A DNA stretch of 64,000 nucleotides from Oscillospiraceae bacterium (GCA_902788505.1 CADAKH010000008.1:1-64000), one strand, 5' to 3'. Positions 52,069 through 61,945 are shown, numbered from the stretch's first letter. Program-made: numbers and translations. The notes: a model not told the origin generated them from the letters alone.

Positions 52069-54372
52069 TTACTGGTTAAACTGTCTGCCTTTCTTCTTCC
52101 TTATCTTCTCATCATAAAGCAGTCTGTCAGCATTGTTCATCGCTTCGTAGATATCAACTTTACCGGCGATCTTGAACTTATAAATACCTGTACTCATCTC
52201 AATGGGATAAGGCTTTCCGACGATCTGATTGTGTCTCTTTGTTACCTTCTCGATCCTCTCTTTCATTGAATCGACATCACAGTCAGAACCTGTAACTGCC
52301 AGAGAAATGAATTCATCGCCTCCGATACGTCCTATGATATCCATGTCTCTGAATGATTCCTGAAGGACATGGGCGATAGTCTTAAGTGCAAAGTCTCCGT
52401 CATCGTGGCCATACTTGTCATTGATCGTTTTAAGATTATCCATATCGGCATAACAGATGATCGCAACCTTTCCCTGATTGGAAGGCTCTTCCAATTCACG
52501 CTCAGCGTTTGTGATGAATCCTCTTCTGTTATAAAGACCCGTGAGCTCGTCTTTCTGGGCGATCTCTTCAAGTTTTGTATTGTCTCTTATAAATCTCTCA
52601 AGAGACATCTGCAAAGACTGCTTGACCTTGTTCTGTTCTTCTATCATGAACAAAGATCTGAGAGTGACTGAGAGCTGCGATGCAGCAGATGACACGCTGT
52701 ATGAGCTCGTAATATCAAGTTCGTTCACAAGAAGACCGTATATATCCGCGCCTACGAACAAAGGTGCAACGATCATAGTGCGGCGCCCGTCACCTTTAAT
52801 GAATTCATTTTGGAAGATGCTCTCCGTGCGCAGGAGCTGCTTAGCTTCAGGCAAAGCTCTGAGGCCTTCATCATCAAGAACAGCTTTAAGCAGGATCGAT
52901 GCCGGCGGCATCCAGTCAGATGTTCCGTAATTCTTGATATTACCCTGGAACAGATACAGCAATGATTTCTTAAATCCGATTCCTTTAAGGCTTCCCAAAA
53001 GCTGTTCATAAGGAATCTCTCTTTCGTTCTCGATCAGGAAGACTTCACCAACCTGACGGTTGATAACACCCTGCATCCTCTCATTCCTTCTTCTTGCAAC
53101 ATCTGCGGGAAGAGTACTCGAGAATGTCATGCGCCTGAAGTATTTTGAGAAAACATCATTTACGATTACACGGTCATGATCGTTAGTGAATAATCCAAGA
53201 GCCTTACTCTGCATCGCCTGAAAGGAATTGAAGCATTTCTCACGCGATGAAAGCAGGAAAAGATCTGTTCTTAAAAGCTCGTTAAAGCATTCATTCATAG
53301 CAGGTATCTTCGAAAACTTATCATCAGCTTTTAAGAAATCAACATAAGCCTCAACAAATCTGCCGAGACATTCTGATATCGGTTCATTATCAACAAAATC
53401 AGTGAAAAGATATTCCTCAAGGCCATTAAAGAAAGCGTTGCTGTCTTCTAAAACGCCTTCGAGTTTTATACGCCTGCAGATTGCGCTTATATCGAACTCA
53501 TCACATCCGCAAGAGCTTCTCTGCACAAGGTGCGTATCAACGGTCATATCCCTTAATGCGGTTCCTTCCAGGTAATTTCCGGCATTAAGAACAGCTTTAT
53601 AGGCCAGCGAAGCAGAGCTTGCTTCAACTGTGGTAAGAGGTGGCTCGAGCGAGATTGCAAAAGCATCATCATCAAAGCCTCCGATCAGAATATCCTTGCC
53701 CGGAACAAGTCCTCTTTTTCTAAGTGCTGTATAACCGCCGGCAGCCATGGAATCGTTGGCGAAAACGATTGCATCAAGATGATCGTTATTGTTTAAAAGC
53801 TCCTTGATCTGTTCTTCACAGTTCATCGAGAAGTCGCCATATACGACCTTATGCGCATCAAAAGGAATGCCGTTCTTCTTAATCACTTCTTTATATATGC
53901 CAAGTCTTTCAAGTGCATCCCGGTTGGTTACGGGACCTGATACAAAGCCGATATCTTTTGCGTTGTGCTTTTCGATAAAATGTGTCAAAAGCTCTGTCAG
54001 ACCTGAACGGTTATTGAATGTAACCGACGGATAGCCTTCAAAATCAGAGAACAGGCAGACGACCGGAACATTCGGCATCTTTTTAAGAAATCTCTGCTGG
54101 GTTTCCAAATCAGCTCTCGAGCAGATCATTCCCTGAAGGATATAGATGATATCAACATTTCTTTCTGTCGGAAGGCTGAAGATAGAATTATACTGATACT
54201 CATATTTCTTATCCGCATATCTGCTGTCGGTCTTCCCGATATAGTGGCCTGGAAAGATAAACAGATTTGCATCAAGAGCTTTGGCTGCCTGTTCGGCGCC
54301 AATCGCTGCCTGATTGGTAAAGTAATTATCTATATCATCAACGATCAAACCTATATTGATCCTGCGGTCCAT
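52069..54372 (-). CDS. Cytosolic diguanylate cyclase with LacI-type ligand-binding domain
   Basis: 767 residues with no membrane segment or signal peptide. Residues 1-285 form a periplasmic-binding-protein fold of the LacI type (IGLIVDDIDNYFTNQAAIGAEQAAKAL, VFANDSMAAGGYTALRKRG, GGFDDDAFA, PPLTTVEAS), ending in the family word SSCGCDEF. A helical/GAF-like middle follows. The C-terminal GGDEF domain is complete: DELTGLYNRRGF, DMDNLKTINDKYGHDDGD, RIGGDEF, with an RDMD inhibitory site (RxxD). It probably makes c-di-GMP in response to a sugar. It lies 24 bp after a related gene. Confidence 0.92.
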   Translation of the reverse strand: MDRRINIGLIVDDIDNYFTNQAAIGAEQAAKALDANLFIFPGHYIGKTDSRYADKKYEYQYNSIFSLPTERNVDIIYILQGMICSRADLETQQRFLKKMPNVPVVCLFSDFEGYPSVTFNNRSGLTELLTHFIEKHNAKDIGFVSGPVTNRDALERLGIYKEVIKKNGIPFDAHKVVYGDFSMNCEEQIKELLNNNDHLDAIVFANDSMAAGGYTALRKRGLVPGKDILIGGFDDDAFAISLEPPLTTVEASSASLAYKAVLNAGNYLEGTALRDMTVDTHLVQRSSCGCDEFDISAICRRIKLEGVLEDSNAFFNGLEEYLFTDFVDNEPISECLGRFVEAYVDFLKADDKFSKIPAMNECFNELLRTDLFLLSSREKCFNSFQAMQSKALGLFTNDHDRVIVNDVFSKYFRRMTFSSTLPADVARRRNERMQGVINRQVGEVFLIENEREIPYEQLLGSLKGIGFKKSLLYLFQGNIKNYGTSDWMPPASILLKAVLDDEGLRALPEAKQLLRTESIFQNEFIKGDGRRTMIVAPLFVGADIYGLLVNELDITSSYSVSSAASQLSVTLRSLFMIEEQNKVKQSLQMSLERFIRDNTKLEEIAQKDELTGLYNRRGFITNAERELEEPSNQGKVAIICYADMDNLKTINDKYGHDDGDFALKTIAHVLQESFRDMDIIGRIGGDEFISLAVTGSDCDVDSMKERIEKVTKRHNQIVGKPYPIEMSTGIYKFKIAGKVDIYEAMNNADRLLYDEKIRKKKGRQFNQ

Positions 54373-54396
54373 ATAAAGATGCTCCCTTCAAAATAA

Positions 54397-57300
54397 TCAG
54401 ATGCCGCGTTCTTTTTTTCTTTCCATCTTGTCGGCATACATCCCGGAATCGGCTTCCGTGATCATATCTTCAATATTTATGCGGCTGTCAATCGTTCTTT
54501 CAGAGACACCGAGACTTGCATAAACTTTAAAAGGCTTGCCGGTCATAGCAGGGTCACTGTCTGCAGCTTCCTCTATCTCATTTCTGATCTTCCCTATCTC
54601 GCCTTCAAGATTCTTATCGCCGATGATCGCAAAAGCAAATTCATCACCGCCGTATCTGGCTGCAATACCGTTATCTCTTACATACTTCATGATCGCTCTT
54701 GCAAGAGTCTGGATAGCGATATCCCCGTTCTCATGTCCGTATGTATCGTTTATTGCCTTAAGCTTATCCATATCGATCGAGAACAGAGATAATATCCTGC
54801 CTGAATTGGAAGACTCATTAAGAAGTTTTTTAATAACTGCGAAAAATCCTCTTCTGTTGTACAGTCCTGTAAGGAAATCCTGCTCCGACAGCAGCTCGTT
54901 TGTACGGCTTGTTGATATGAGTTTGCGATTGTTGTTGACCGCATTTACGGCAGCGTTAATGAAGTGGCCGAACTCCTCAAATCTCTGCTCGGATCTCATA
55001 GTTACGGAATCATAACCGTTAATGACATAACCGAAAGACTCGGTATTGGATCTTATCTGTTTGAACAGAAGAACATTGATATTACTGCTTCTTGATAAGA
55101 TGATGTCGTAATCCGGGATCGGATATATCATGCGGTAGAATTTCTGTGCAAAGGTGTACTTGTTCTCCCTGCCATGGAAAATGGCATGGCAGCATTCATC
55201 CAGTTCCGTTACACCGACAAAATAATACTGGCTGCGCCACATCCAGATGGAATTCTGAAGATTGTCGGCAGCTTCATCGAGATTATCGGATGAAGTCATA
55301 CGCGAAACGAAACGGCCCATCTCAAGCATGTGTCTGAACGAATCCTGATTCTCTGCCGCGAGTTCATCAACGATCCGTGACCACGGGAATTCGGAACTCT
55401 TTCTGCATCCGCAGGACTGCATGAACATCGACCTGTAAGGAATAAAGAATGAATCTTCTTTTTTGTTTTTGATCTTATCCCATTCGCGTATCCTCGACAG
55501 GATGTTAGCTGAGATCTGCTCATAATCAAGTTCGCATGTGGTCAATACCGGATCGTTATACTGTCCCTGCCAGATGCCGTCAAAGCCTGTAACAATAACG
55601 TCTCCGGGAATGCTTATCTCATGTTTTCTGAGCGCATCGATTACACCTAAAGCCATGGAATCGTTAGCACAGATGATCGCATCGGGGAGTTCGTACTCAC
55701 TGCTCTCCAAAAGCTCGTTCATAACATTGAACGCTGGTGCTTCCCAGAAATCACCGTAATAAATATGCGCTTCCGAAGGATCTATATCGTGTTCTTTAAG
55801 AACTCTCTTGAATATCATGATCCTCTCTTCCGAGAAGGGATTATCACGGAATCCGCCGAACATATCGAGCTTCTTTGCACCGTGAACCTCTATGACATGT
55901 TTTACAATAGTCTCGAATGCAGTACCGTATTCGAAATCAGCATTTATGCAGCCCTCAACAGGATGCTGGAAAGTAATTACCGGAATGTCCTTCTCATGTC
56001 CTATCCCGGCAAGTCTGTCGATTACATCTTTGGACTTGATCATCTCACCGAAAATAATGATCGCGGCAAGATCCATCCTCAAAAGAAGGTTTGCAAAATT
56101 CAGTTCAAGTTCAGTCTGGACCGGATCCGGATTATCAACGTTAAATGTAAAGCTTGAGACTATATAATCCCTGTTGATCTCTTCGGTCTGAAGAGCTCTT
56201 AAGAACAGACTGTAGTTATCCGAATCATCCCACACACCGCATACGGCAATGAGTTTGCGGGTCTCTTTTATTCCTTCCCTTCTTCTGAGAATGATATTTC
56301 TTATGTGGATAGAAGCCTTTGAGACAGCATTTATTGCAAAGATAATGGATGCGCTCTCATAATCTTTCGGCGCTTCGAATACCATACGGTGCTTCTGCCA
56401 GTTGCAGTCAAGCGAGATAACATACGGTTCGGTGATCTGTTCGCTATTCCCATCATCAGACTTGAAGATGCATCTGATAGAGCGAGCTTCGTCAGCTCTT
56501 CCCTCAAACGCGAATTCATAGAATTCGCCTTCCCTGAAAGTGAATCCGCCCTGCAAAAGTCTTGTCTCACCCGAGACACCTGATATATAAGACGGGGTGA
56601 TGATGAGCTCGTCTTCCATAAAGCTCACATTTGTGCTCAGATCGCCTTCCGCAATATAAAAAGCATTATTCCTGTTAACTTTGCCGGAACCATCCGTATC
56701 GAGATCAAGGACTCTTGCAGGTCTCGTGACCTGTCTGTTATAGATAGGCTTCTGATAAAGTCTTACATAATCGATAAGGAGTTTTGAATCGTTATCTTCC
56801 GTTCCTGCCTCCGGACCTGACTTATCTTCAGGGAAAGCAACACCTATTACCAGGTGGAACGACTTGTTGAAAGGCGCCGGATAAGGCTCTTCTGTTTCAC
56901 CGGTTCTTGAGAACCAGTATGAAGTCCTGTAATACTCTTTTCCGTCACATGAGAATATTATCTCATCCTGATCCCACTCACATGCAAATATATGGAAATC
57001 CTTTGCAAAGTCGGTATTTAGTCTGTGGAAATTACCTGAGCGCTGTGTATAAGGATAACCGAATGCAATACCGGAGAATGCCTCATCAGTCTTAGAACCG
57101 GAAACCTCGCAAACATTGATCTGACCGTGAAGCGGGAATTCCTTATATTCATCCTTTTCGCTGTCATAGCCTTCAGTGGGCATAAGCCTGATATAGCTTA
57201 AGGCTCCATTTGCTTTGGGGAATCTGACTCTGATTATCAGCTTGCCGTATGTGAAGTCCTTTTTGAAAAGCGTGGAGATGCGTCCGGAAAGATATCTCAT

Positions 57301-57516
57301 CTCCCCGTTACTGTCAGTTGTTATCTTTGGACTTATGGAAATGCAGCCGTCTTTTATTCCAAGACATTTAAAGCCGCAGTATTCCTGACGCTCGCCTTTA
57401 TACCATCCGGGCGCACGCGTTTCAGCGCTCCAGACTGATTCGTTGATAGCATTACTGTTAAACTCTTCGGACCAGACAATGTGGTATCCGTCCGGCAGCG
57501 AAACTTTGTCACTCAT
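54397..57516 (-). CDS. GH16-like / LacI-type / GGDEF fusion sensor
   Basis: 1039 residues, no signal peptide or membrane helix. Residues 1-255 are a GH16 (laminarinase-type) fold: WSEEFNSNAIN, YLSGRISTLFKKDFTYGKL, FHIFACEWDQDEIIFSCDGKEYYR. The catalytic box GEIDxxE reads HGQINVCEV, so nucleophile Glu is Gln132 and Asp is Asn134; only Glu137 stays. A carbohydrate-binding-like beta domain (about 270-410), a LacI-type domain (about 415-690, ending MQSCGC) and a GGDEF domain with YGGDEFAF follow. The inhibitory site is RDNG, not RxxD. Likely a glucan-sensing c-di-GMP synthase. No good ribosome binding site before the ATG. Confidence 0.88.
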   Translation of the reverse strand: MSDKVSLPDGYHIVWSEEFNSNAINESVWSAETRAPGWYKGERQEYCGFKCLGIKDGCISISPKITTDSNGEMRYLSGRISTLFKKDFTYGKLIIRVRFPKANGALSYIRLMPTEGYDSEKDEYKEFPLHGQINVCEVSGSKTDEAFSGIAFGYPYTQRSGNFHRLNTDFAKDFHIFACEWDQDEIIFSCDGKEYYRTSYWFSRTGETEEPYPAPFNKSFHLVIGVAFPEDKSGPEAGTEDNDSKLLIDYVRLYQKPIYNRQVTRPARVLDLDTDGSGKVNRNNAFYIAEGDLSTNVSFMEDELIITPSYISGVSGETRLLQGGFTFREGEFYEFAFEGRADEARSIRCIFKSDDGNSEQITEPYVISLDCNWQKHRMVFEAPKDYESASIIFAINAVSKASIHIRNIILRRREGIKETRKLIAVCGVWDDSDNYSLFLRALQTEEINRDYIVSSFTFNVDNPDPVQTELELNFANLLLRMDLAAIIIFGEMIKSKDVIDRLAGIGHEKDIPVITFQHPVEGCINADFEYGTAFETIVKHVIEVHGAKKLDMFGGFRDNPFSEERIMIFKRVLKEHDIDPSEAHIYYGDFWEAPAFNVMNELLESSEYELPDAIICANDSMALGVIDALRKHEISIPGDVIVTGFDGIWQGQYNDPVLTTCELDYEQISANILSRIREWDKIKNKKEDSFFIPYRSMFMQSCGCRKSSEFPWSRIVDELAAENQDSFRHMLEMGRFVSRMTSSDNLDEAADNLQNSIWMWRSQYYFVGVTELDECCHAIFHGRENKYTFAQKFYRMIYPIPDYDIILSRSSNINVLLFKQIRSNTESFGYVINGYDSVTMRSEQRFEEFGHFINAAVNAVNNNRKLISTSRTNELLSEQDFLTGLYNRRGFFAVIKKLLNESSNSGRILSLFSIDMDKLKAINDTYGHENGDIAIQTLARAIMKYVRDNGIAARYGGDEFAFAIIGDKNLEGEIGKIRNEIEEAADSDPAMTGKPFKVYASLGVSERTIDSRINIEDMITEADSGMYADKMERKKERGI

Positions 57517-57540
57517 TTAAATAGATAAAACAACTGATCT

Positions 57541-58194
57541 TTAATCAGCAGCGAAAACATCCTCTGGGCTGTTATCGCGCGCCATAACGTACTTGTAACA
57601 ATCGTCGGCACTGACTTCAAATGCCTTGAAGATATCCTTGACCGCATCATAGATTGCCTTGCATCTGATGATGTCGACAGTATCGTGAGCCTGTGAGAAA
57701 AGGCCGAAGATAAGCATGTCATACATCTTATAGAAGTCTACCTTGAAAGCATCAAATTCATTGATGGCTCTTAAGAACAATTCCTTATTCTCCGGAGAGT
57801 ATGTGCGCAGGAGATTGAGAAGATGAGCTTCTTTCTTGCCGCATCCTGCTATCGCATTGACACTTGCCTTGATTCCCGGATTAACAGTCCTGGTGTTGTA
57901 TCTTACGATCGTCATGGAAAGCTCGTCGATCATGTCAACACACTCTTCAATATGTCTTGCCATCTGGAAGATGCTCATTCTCTTCTCAGGATCCTGCTCT
58001 ACTGCGTGAAGCCTGTCAGCAAAAGCGTGGAAAACATGATCGGCATCATCTTCCAGTTTATTGATACGTCTTGAGATCGCAACTCTGTCCTCGATCTTCT
58101 CGAGCATGCCCAAAAGCTCAACACATTCTTCGTTAAGAAGCTCAGACAGCTTCTGAGCCTGATCAAATAAAAACTCGCGATCTTCGTTGTTCAT
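57541..58194 (-). CDS. DUF47/PhoU-like protein
   Basis: 217 residues from the ATG eight bases after GGAGG. A TTG one codon earlier and another at the frame start are alternatives. All-helical PhoU-like fold typical of DUF47: KLEDDADHVFHAFADRLH, RMSIFQMARHIEECVDMIDELSMTIVRYN and FDAFKVDFYKMYDM. Such proteins often pair with a Pit-type phosphate transporter, but none is adjacent. The next gene down is the GH16-LacI-GGDEF fusion, 24 bp away. Confidence 0.85.
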   Translation of the reverse strand: MNNEDREFLFDQAQKLSELLNEECVELLGMLEKIEDRVAISRRINKLEDDADHVFHAFADRLHAVEQDPEKRMSIFQMARHIEECVDMIDELSMTIVRYNTRTVNPGIKASVNAIAGCGKKEAHLLNLLRTYSPENKELFLRAINEFDAFKVDFYKMYDMLIFGLFSQAHDTVDIIRCKAIYDAVKDIFKAFEVSADDCYKYVMARDNSPEDVFAAD

Positions 58195-58298
58195 CAATCT
58201 ATCCTCCAAGGGTATTCCCTTATAATTTACAGCTTATTATATCTTAACAAATATATTTTATTCAATAGAACACATTAGTCCGGAAAAGTGTATGAAAA

Positions 58299-58335
58299 CA
58301 AAAAAATGCTGTCCCGTGATCCGTGAGACAGCATT
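58299..58335 (-). terminator. Terminator of sepF
   Basis: AATGCTGTC (58305-58313) and GACAGCATT (58327-58335) with a 13-base loop. On the minus strand TTTTTGTTTTC follows. Another member of the GCTGTC/GACAGC group. Confidence 0.88.
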
Positions 58336-58362
58336 TTGATTTTGTTTTGTATTCGTATCGGA

Positions 58363-58842
58363 TTAAAGTGCGGAAACCTTAGTACCCATCTGCTCTGAGT
58401 CCTGATTCTCAACAACGAGATTAACAGACTTAGGTGTGCAAACGAATGTTGTCTTAACAGGTGTAGGTTCAACTCTTCCGCCCAATGCATAAACACCGCC
58501 GGAGATGTAGTCAACTACTCTCTGATTCTTATCAGTATTTGTGAGATTGCAGATAACGATGTGGCCTTCACGGATGTGATCACAAACGATCTGGCTTGTT
58601 CTGATGTCATAAGGTGTAAGCATTATGACTGTTGCGTTCTGCTGCATTACAGGTGTTGTAACTGCGGGTTCCTGAACGAAGGTGCGGGGTTCTTCAACGT
58701 AAGACTCCTCTGCGATAGGCTCCTGCTCGTATGCATCTTCTTCAATGTAGCCCTCTTCCTCACCGTAATAGTTTTCTTCCACATCATCTTCTACAGGTGT
58801 GAACATGCTTCCGAAGAAATTCTTAACGTTAAAAGTGCCCAT
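58363..58842 (-). CDS. sepF: Cell division protein SepF
   Basis: 159 residues from MGTFNVKNFFGSMF, whose ATG follows AAGGAGG. The frame is open 17 codons upstream without support. N-terminal amphipathic membrane-targeting helix, an acidic linker rich in Glu and Tyr, then the SepF core (ATVIMLTPYDIRTSQIVCDHIREG, ICNLTNTDKNQRVVDYISGGVYALGG). It bundles FtsZ filaments and ties them to the membrane. It follows yggS after 177 bp that contain no gene, as in the ylm division cluster. Confidence 0.96.
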   Translation of the reverse strand: MGTFNVKNFFGSMFTPVEDDVEENYYGEEEGYIEEDAYEQEPIAEESYVEEPRTFVQEPAVTTPVMQQNATVIMLTPYDIRTSQIVCDHIREGHIVICNLTNTDKNQRVVDYISGGVYALGGRVEPTPVKTTFVCTPKSVNLVVENQDSEQMGTKVSAL

Positions 58843-59019
58843 TTGTTTTTTCCTCCTTAAAAATTCGCCCGACCAAGGACATTCATATAACATAATCGGA
58901 TATTAACGAATTTTGATTTTCGCCTCAATAGTTTTGGGCGATATGACACAAGAAGGTAACTTAAAACGGGGTTTTATTACAAAATGTAACAAAAATTAAC
59001 GTTTTTTGATTGAACAATG

Positions 59020-59757
59020 TTACACAGGCTTATATTCGGCCCTGTTTCCGAATATTGCCGTACCGATCCTGATATGCGTGGAACCCTCGTAAATAGCGCT
59101 CTTATAGTCCTGGCTCATACCCATCGACAGGACCTTCCAGCTTTCAAGACCCGTATAAGACTTAAGATCTTCGAATATTACTCTTGTCTTTGCGAAAACT
59201 TCCCTTGCCTGTCCCTCATATGTCTCAATAGGAGCCATTGTCATAAGACCGCAGATCTCAACAGAAGGCAGATCCATTATCTTATCTATGGCAGGTTTAA
59301 GTTCATGCGGCGCAAAGCCGTGCTTGCTCTCCTCACCTGATACATTTGCCTGCAACAGGATCCTCGAAATAACATTGTTACTTAATGACCTTTTCGATAT
59401 CTCTTCTGCAAGTTCAACACTGTTTACAGAATGGATAAGATGAGTCTTTCCTATAATGTACTTTACTTTATTCTTTTGAAGAGTACCTATAAGATGCCAG
59501 TTAACATCAAGATCCAGACTTGAGAATCTCTCGACCTTGGGGACAAGTTCCTGCACCCTGTTCTCACCTAAGTCCTTAAGTCCTGATACGGCCGCAGCTT
59601 CCGCATATTCAACAGGGAAGACTTTTGTGACACCTATAAGGGTTACACTTCCCTTCGCTCTGCCTGAAGCAGCCTCTGCCTCTTCTATGGATCGTTTAAC
59701 GGATAAGATATTATCTGAGATCTTCTTCTTTAAATCTTCAGTGTAATCGTATTCCAT
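59020..59757 (-). CDS. yggS: YggS/PLPBP-type pyridoxal-phosphate-binding protein
   Basis: 245 residues. Type III PLP fold: VTLIGVTKVFPVEYAEAA (PLP Lys), LGENRVQELVPKVE, WHLIGTLQKNKVKYI, LLQANVSGEESKHGF, CGLMTMAPIET and LSMGMSQDYKSAIYEGSTHIRIGTAIFG. It buffers vitamin B6 and keeps amino-acid pools in balance. It starts 1 bp after the HlyD-like gene and is upstream of sepF, a frequent arrangement in Bacillota. Confidence 0.96.
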   Translation of the reverse strand: MEYDYTEDLKKKISDNILSVKRSIEEAEAASGRAKGSVTLIGVTKVFPVEYAEAAAVSGLKDLGENRVQELVPKVERFSSLDLDVNWHLIGTLQKNKVKYIIGKTHLIHSVNSVELAEEISKRSLSNNVISRILLQANVSGEESKHGFAPHELKPAIDKIMDLPSVEICGLMTMAPIETYEGQAREVFAKTRVIFEDLKSYTGLESWKVLSMGMSQDYKSAIYEGSTHIRIGTAIFGNRAEYKPV

Positions 59758-59758
59758 A

Positions 59759-61939
59759 TCAGTCGACCTTATCTCCCGGCTTTACAGTCTTCGGGTTAGT
59801 AATGATTACAGTATTGAGATTCGGAACGGATGACTTGCCTACCTGGTCAATGATCGCAAACTCTCTGTCGTTATCGAGAACGATTACCCTGACTTCTTCC
59901 ACGAAGCCCTGGTTGTTCGTATAGACAGATGCAATTCCGGAATAATCCGTTACAACGATCTTGTCGGCCGTCATGCCGAGTCCCGTAGCAGTATCGACAA
60001 AGGATGCCATATAGCCTTCGGTATAGAGCCTGTCGAGTCTCTTAAGATTTGCAAATTCGTTAGGTGTCGAGAAAGCTACGAGATAACCGCCGTCTGCAAG
60101 TGTTTCGGTGTAGATTACGGAGCATCCGCCGACAGAAGTATTCTGCTGCTCAACCGGATTACCCTCTTCATCTGTCTTGGCATTAGGAATTATCGTTACA
60201 TTGAAGATAGCATCCTGGGCAAATGTGTCAGGACCGACGTTTGCACCCGGAGCAAGATATACGCAGAAAGCAGGATTGCCCTTAGGAGCATATGTGTCGT
60301 TTACAAGGCTCGATACGGAGACTCTCATACCGTCTGTCTCTGTGATAACGATCTCGATATCAACAGTTCTTAAATCGAGCAGTGCCTCCACACATCTTGA
60401 AGTCTCAAATGTAATAAGCATACCCGAAGAATCGCTCTCGCAGCGTACAACCCGGCAGTTGTCTATCGCAATACCTTCTGTACGGATATTGATGTCATGT
60501 ACCGTACCGACAGCGAAGTCAGATACACCCGCATCATTCGAAGAAAGATAAACAGAAAGGTACTGGCTCTCGTTCTGGGCGATCCTTACTACAGGCGTAT
60601 CTGCTTCAACAGTCAGGTCGGAAGAGATCGCGCCGACTGAATTGTTGATATATCCCTTAACTTCAGATGCTGGCATCGTAAGGAATGTTTCATAGTCAAG
60701 CAGTTCCTCATTGCCGTCAAGTCTGAAAGAGACGATGCCCGGTCTGTGAGCAGTTACGACGGAAGCATATTTCTCGACCTGAGCCTCATATACTGCTTCG
60801 TCATTTCTTAAGACAGCTATCCTCTCATCATCGAAATTGATCTTACTCATCTCGTCTTCACGCTCATCAAGGATAACGTTGACAGATGACGAGTAAGAAG
60901 ACATATTGCTCAGATTACCGCCCATTGAATCGAATCTTACAGAGTCAAGGATCGCAGAAAGATTCTTGTTGTAGTTTCTGTAAATTACATCTGCTTCAAT
61001 TACGCCGCCCGACAGGATGATCTCCTGCTGAACATCGGATATCTGTGACTGAACGTTTCTCAAGTCCTGTACGACAGACTTCATTTCTTCAGGAACAACG
61101 ATAGCGAGCTCCTGTCCTTTTGCGACTCTGGAACCTTCTGTGATCTGTGTGACAAGCTCACCCGAATTGACACACGGAATAACATCCTCATCTCTTACGA
61201 CAAGTGCTCTTGCACCGATCGTATGCTCAACAGAACCTGTAGTAACAAATGAGAAATTAGGTTTCTCTGCGATATAGTCATATAAGTGATGCACAACGAA
61301 AACGAGAACGAACAGAGCAGCTGCCACAGCTATAGCGCCCAGAAGGCCGTTTCTTATTGCACGGCCTTCCGCACTCTTCTGTGAAGGGTTCTTTCGCTTA
61401 TACTCGTTCTTTTCGATCTTTTCCTGTTCCCTGATCTTGGCTTCCTCTTTGCGCTTAGCCTGCTCAAGGATCTTCTGCTGCTCTCTTGCTCTAGCCATCT
61501 CTCTGGCTTTTGCCTTTTCGGCAGGAGTCATCGGTCTCTTGGAAACAGGCTTGGAAGAAGGCCTGGTCCCGTGTCCGCGCTTAACAGGAACGGAATTCTT
61601 AGCTCCGCCCATCTTCTGAGCTTCTTTCTTAACATCACTCATCTGCGGAATGATGCTCTTACCGGAATCCGTGTCATTTAAAGGCTTGCCGGGAGCTTTG
61701 TGAACCTGGTTATTTCCATGCTTTACTGTGGGCCTGGCACCTGAAGACTGCTTTCTGCCCTGCTTAAATGAGCCGGACTTCTTGCCCATAGGCTTGCCTG
61801 AATGTGAAACAGGTCTGTTTCCTGACTTTTGAGCAGAGGAATTTCCGGGCTTTTTAACAGAGCCTGCCGGCTTTCCGGCGGGTTTCTTCCTGGCAGGTTC
61901 TCCCTGAGGCTGGTTGTACCACTGCTTACCGTCTGCCAT
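59759..61939 (-). CDS. HlyD-like membrane adaptor with long basic N-terminus
   Basis: 726 residues. Residues 1-190 are basic and low in complexity (Lys/Gly/Pro/Arg/Gln-rich, ending in a coiled KAREMARAREQQKILEQAKR stretch) and should be cytosolic. One membrane helix follows (GAIAVAAALFVLVFVVHHLY), then an extracellular part with an HlyD-type lipoyl/barrel start (ALVVRDEDVIPCVNSGELV, EGSRVAKGQELAIV) and long beta repeats. HlyD-like proteins near sepF and yggS are common in Clostridia, but no ABC exporter accompanies them. A role in the division machinery or cell wall is a guess. Confidence 0.85.
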   Translation of the reverse strand: MADGKQWYNQPQGEPARKKPAGKPAGSVKKPGNSSAQKSGNRPVSHSGKPMGKKSGSFKQGRKQSSGARPTVKHGNNQVHKAPGKPLNDTDSGKSIIPQMSDVKKEAQKMGGAKNSVPVKRGHGTRPSSKPVSKRPMTPAEKAKAREMARAREQQKILEQAKRKEEAKIREQEKIEKNEYKRKNPSQKSAEGRAIRNGLLGAIAVAAALFVLVFVVHHLYDYIAEKPNFSFVTTGSVEHTIGARALVVRDEDVIPCVNSGELVTQITEGSRVAKGQELAIVVPEEMKSVVQDLRNVQSQISDVQQEIILSGGVIEADVIYRNYNKNLSAILDSVRFDSMGGNLSNMSSYSSSVNVILDEREDEMSKINFDDERIAVLRNDEAVYEAQVEKYASVVTAHRPGIVSFRLDGNEELLDYETFLTMPASEVKGYINNSVGAISSDLTVEADTPVVRIAQNESQYLSVYLSSNDAGVSDFAVGTVHDINIRTEGIAIDNCRVVRCESDSSGMLITFETSRCVEALLDLRTVDIEIVITETDGMRVSVSSLVNDTYAPKGNPAFCVYLAPGANVGPDTFAQDAIFNVTIIPNAKTDEEGNPVEQQNTSVGGCSVIYTETLADGGYLVAFSTPNEFANLKRLDRLYTEGYMASFVDTATGLGMTADKIVVTDYSGIASVYTNNQGFVEEVRVIVLDNDREFAIIDQVGKSSVPNLNTVIITNPKTVKPGDKVD

Positions 61940-61945
61940 ATCCCT

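Noticed and set aside
54397-57516. Secreted laminarinase
   Set aside because: No signal peptide, catalytic Glu and Asp substituted, and fused to cytosolic LacI-type and GGDEF domains.
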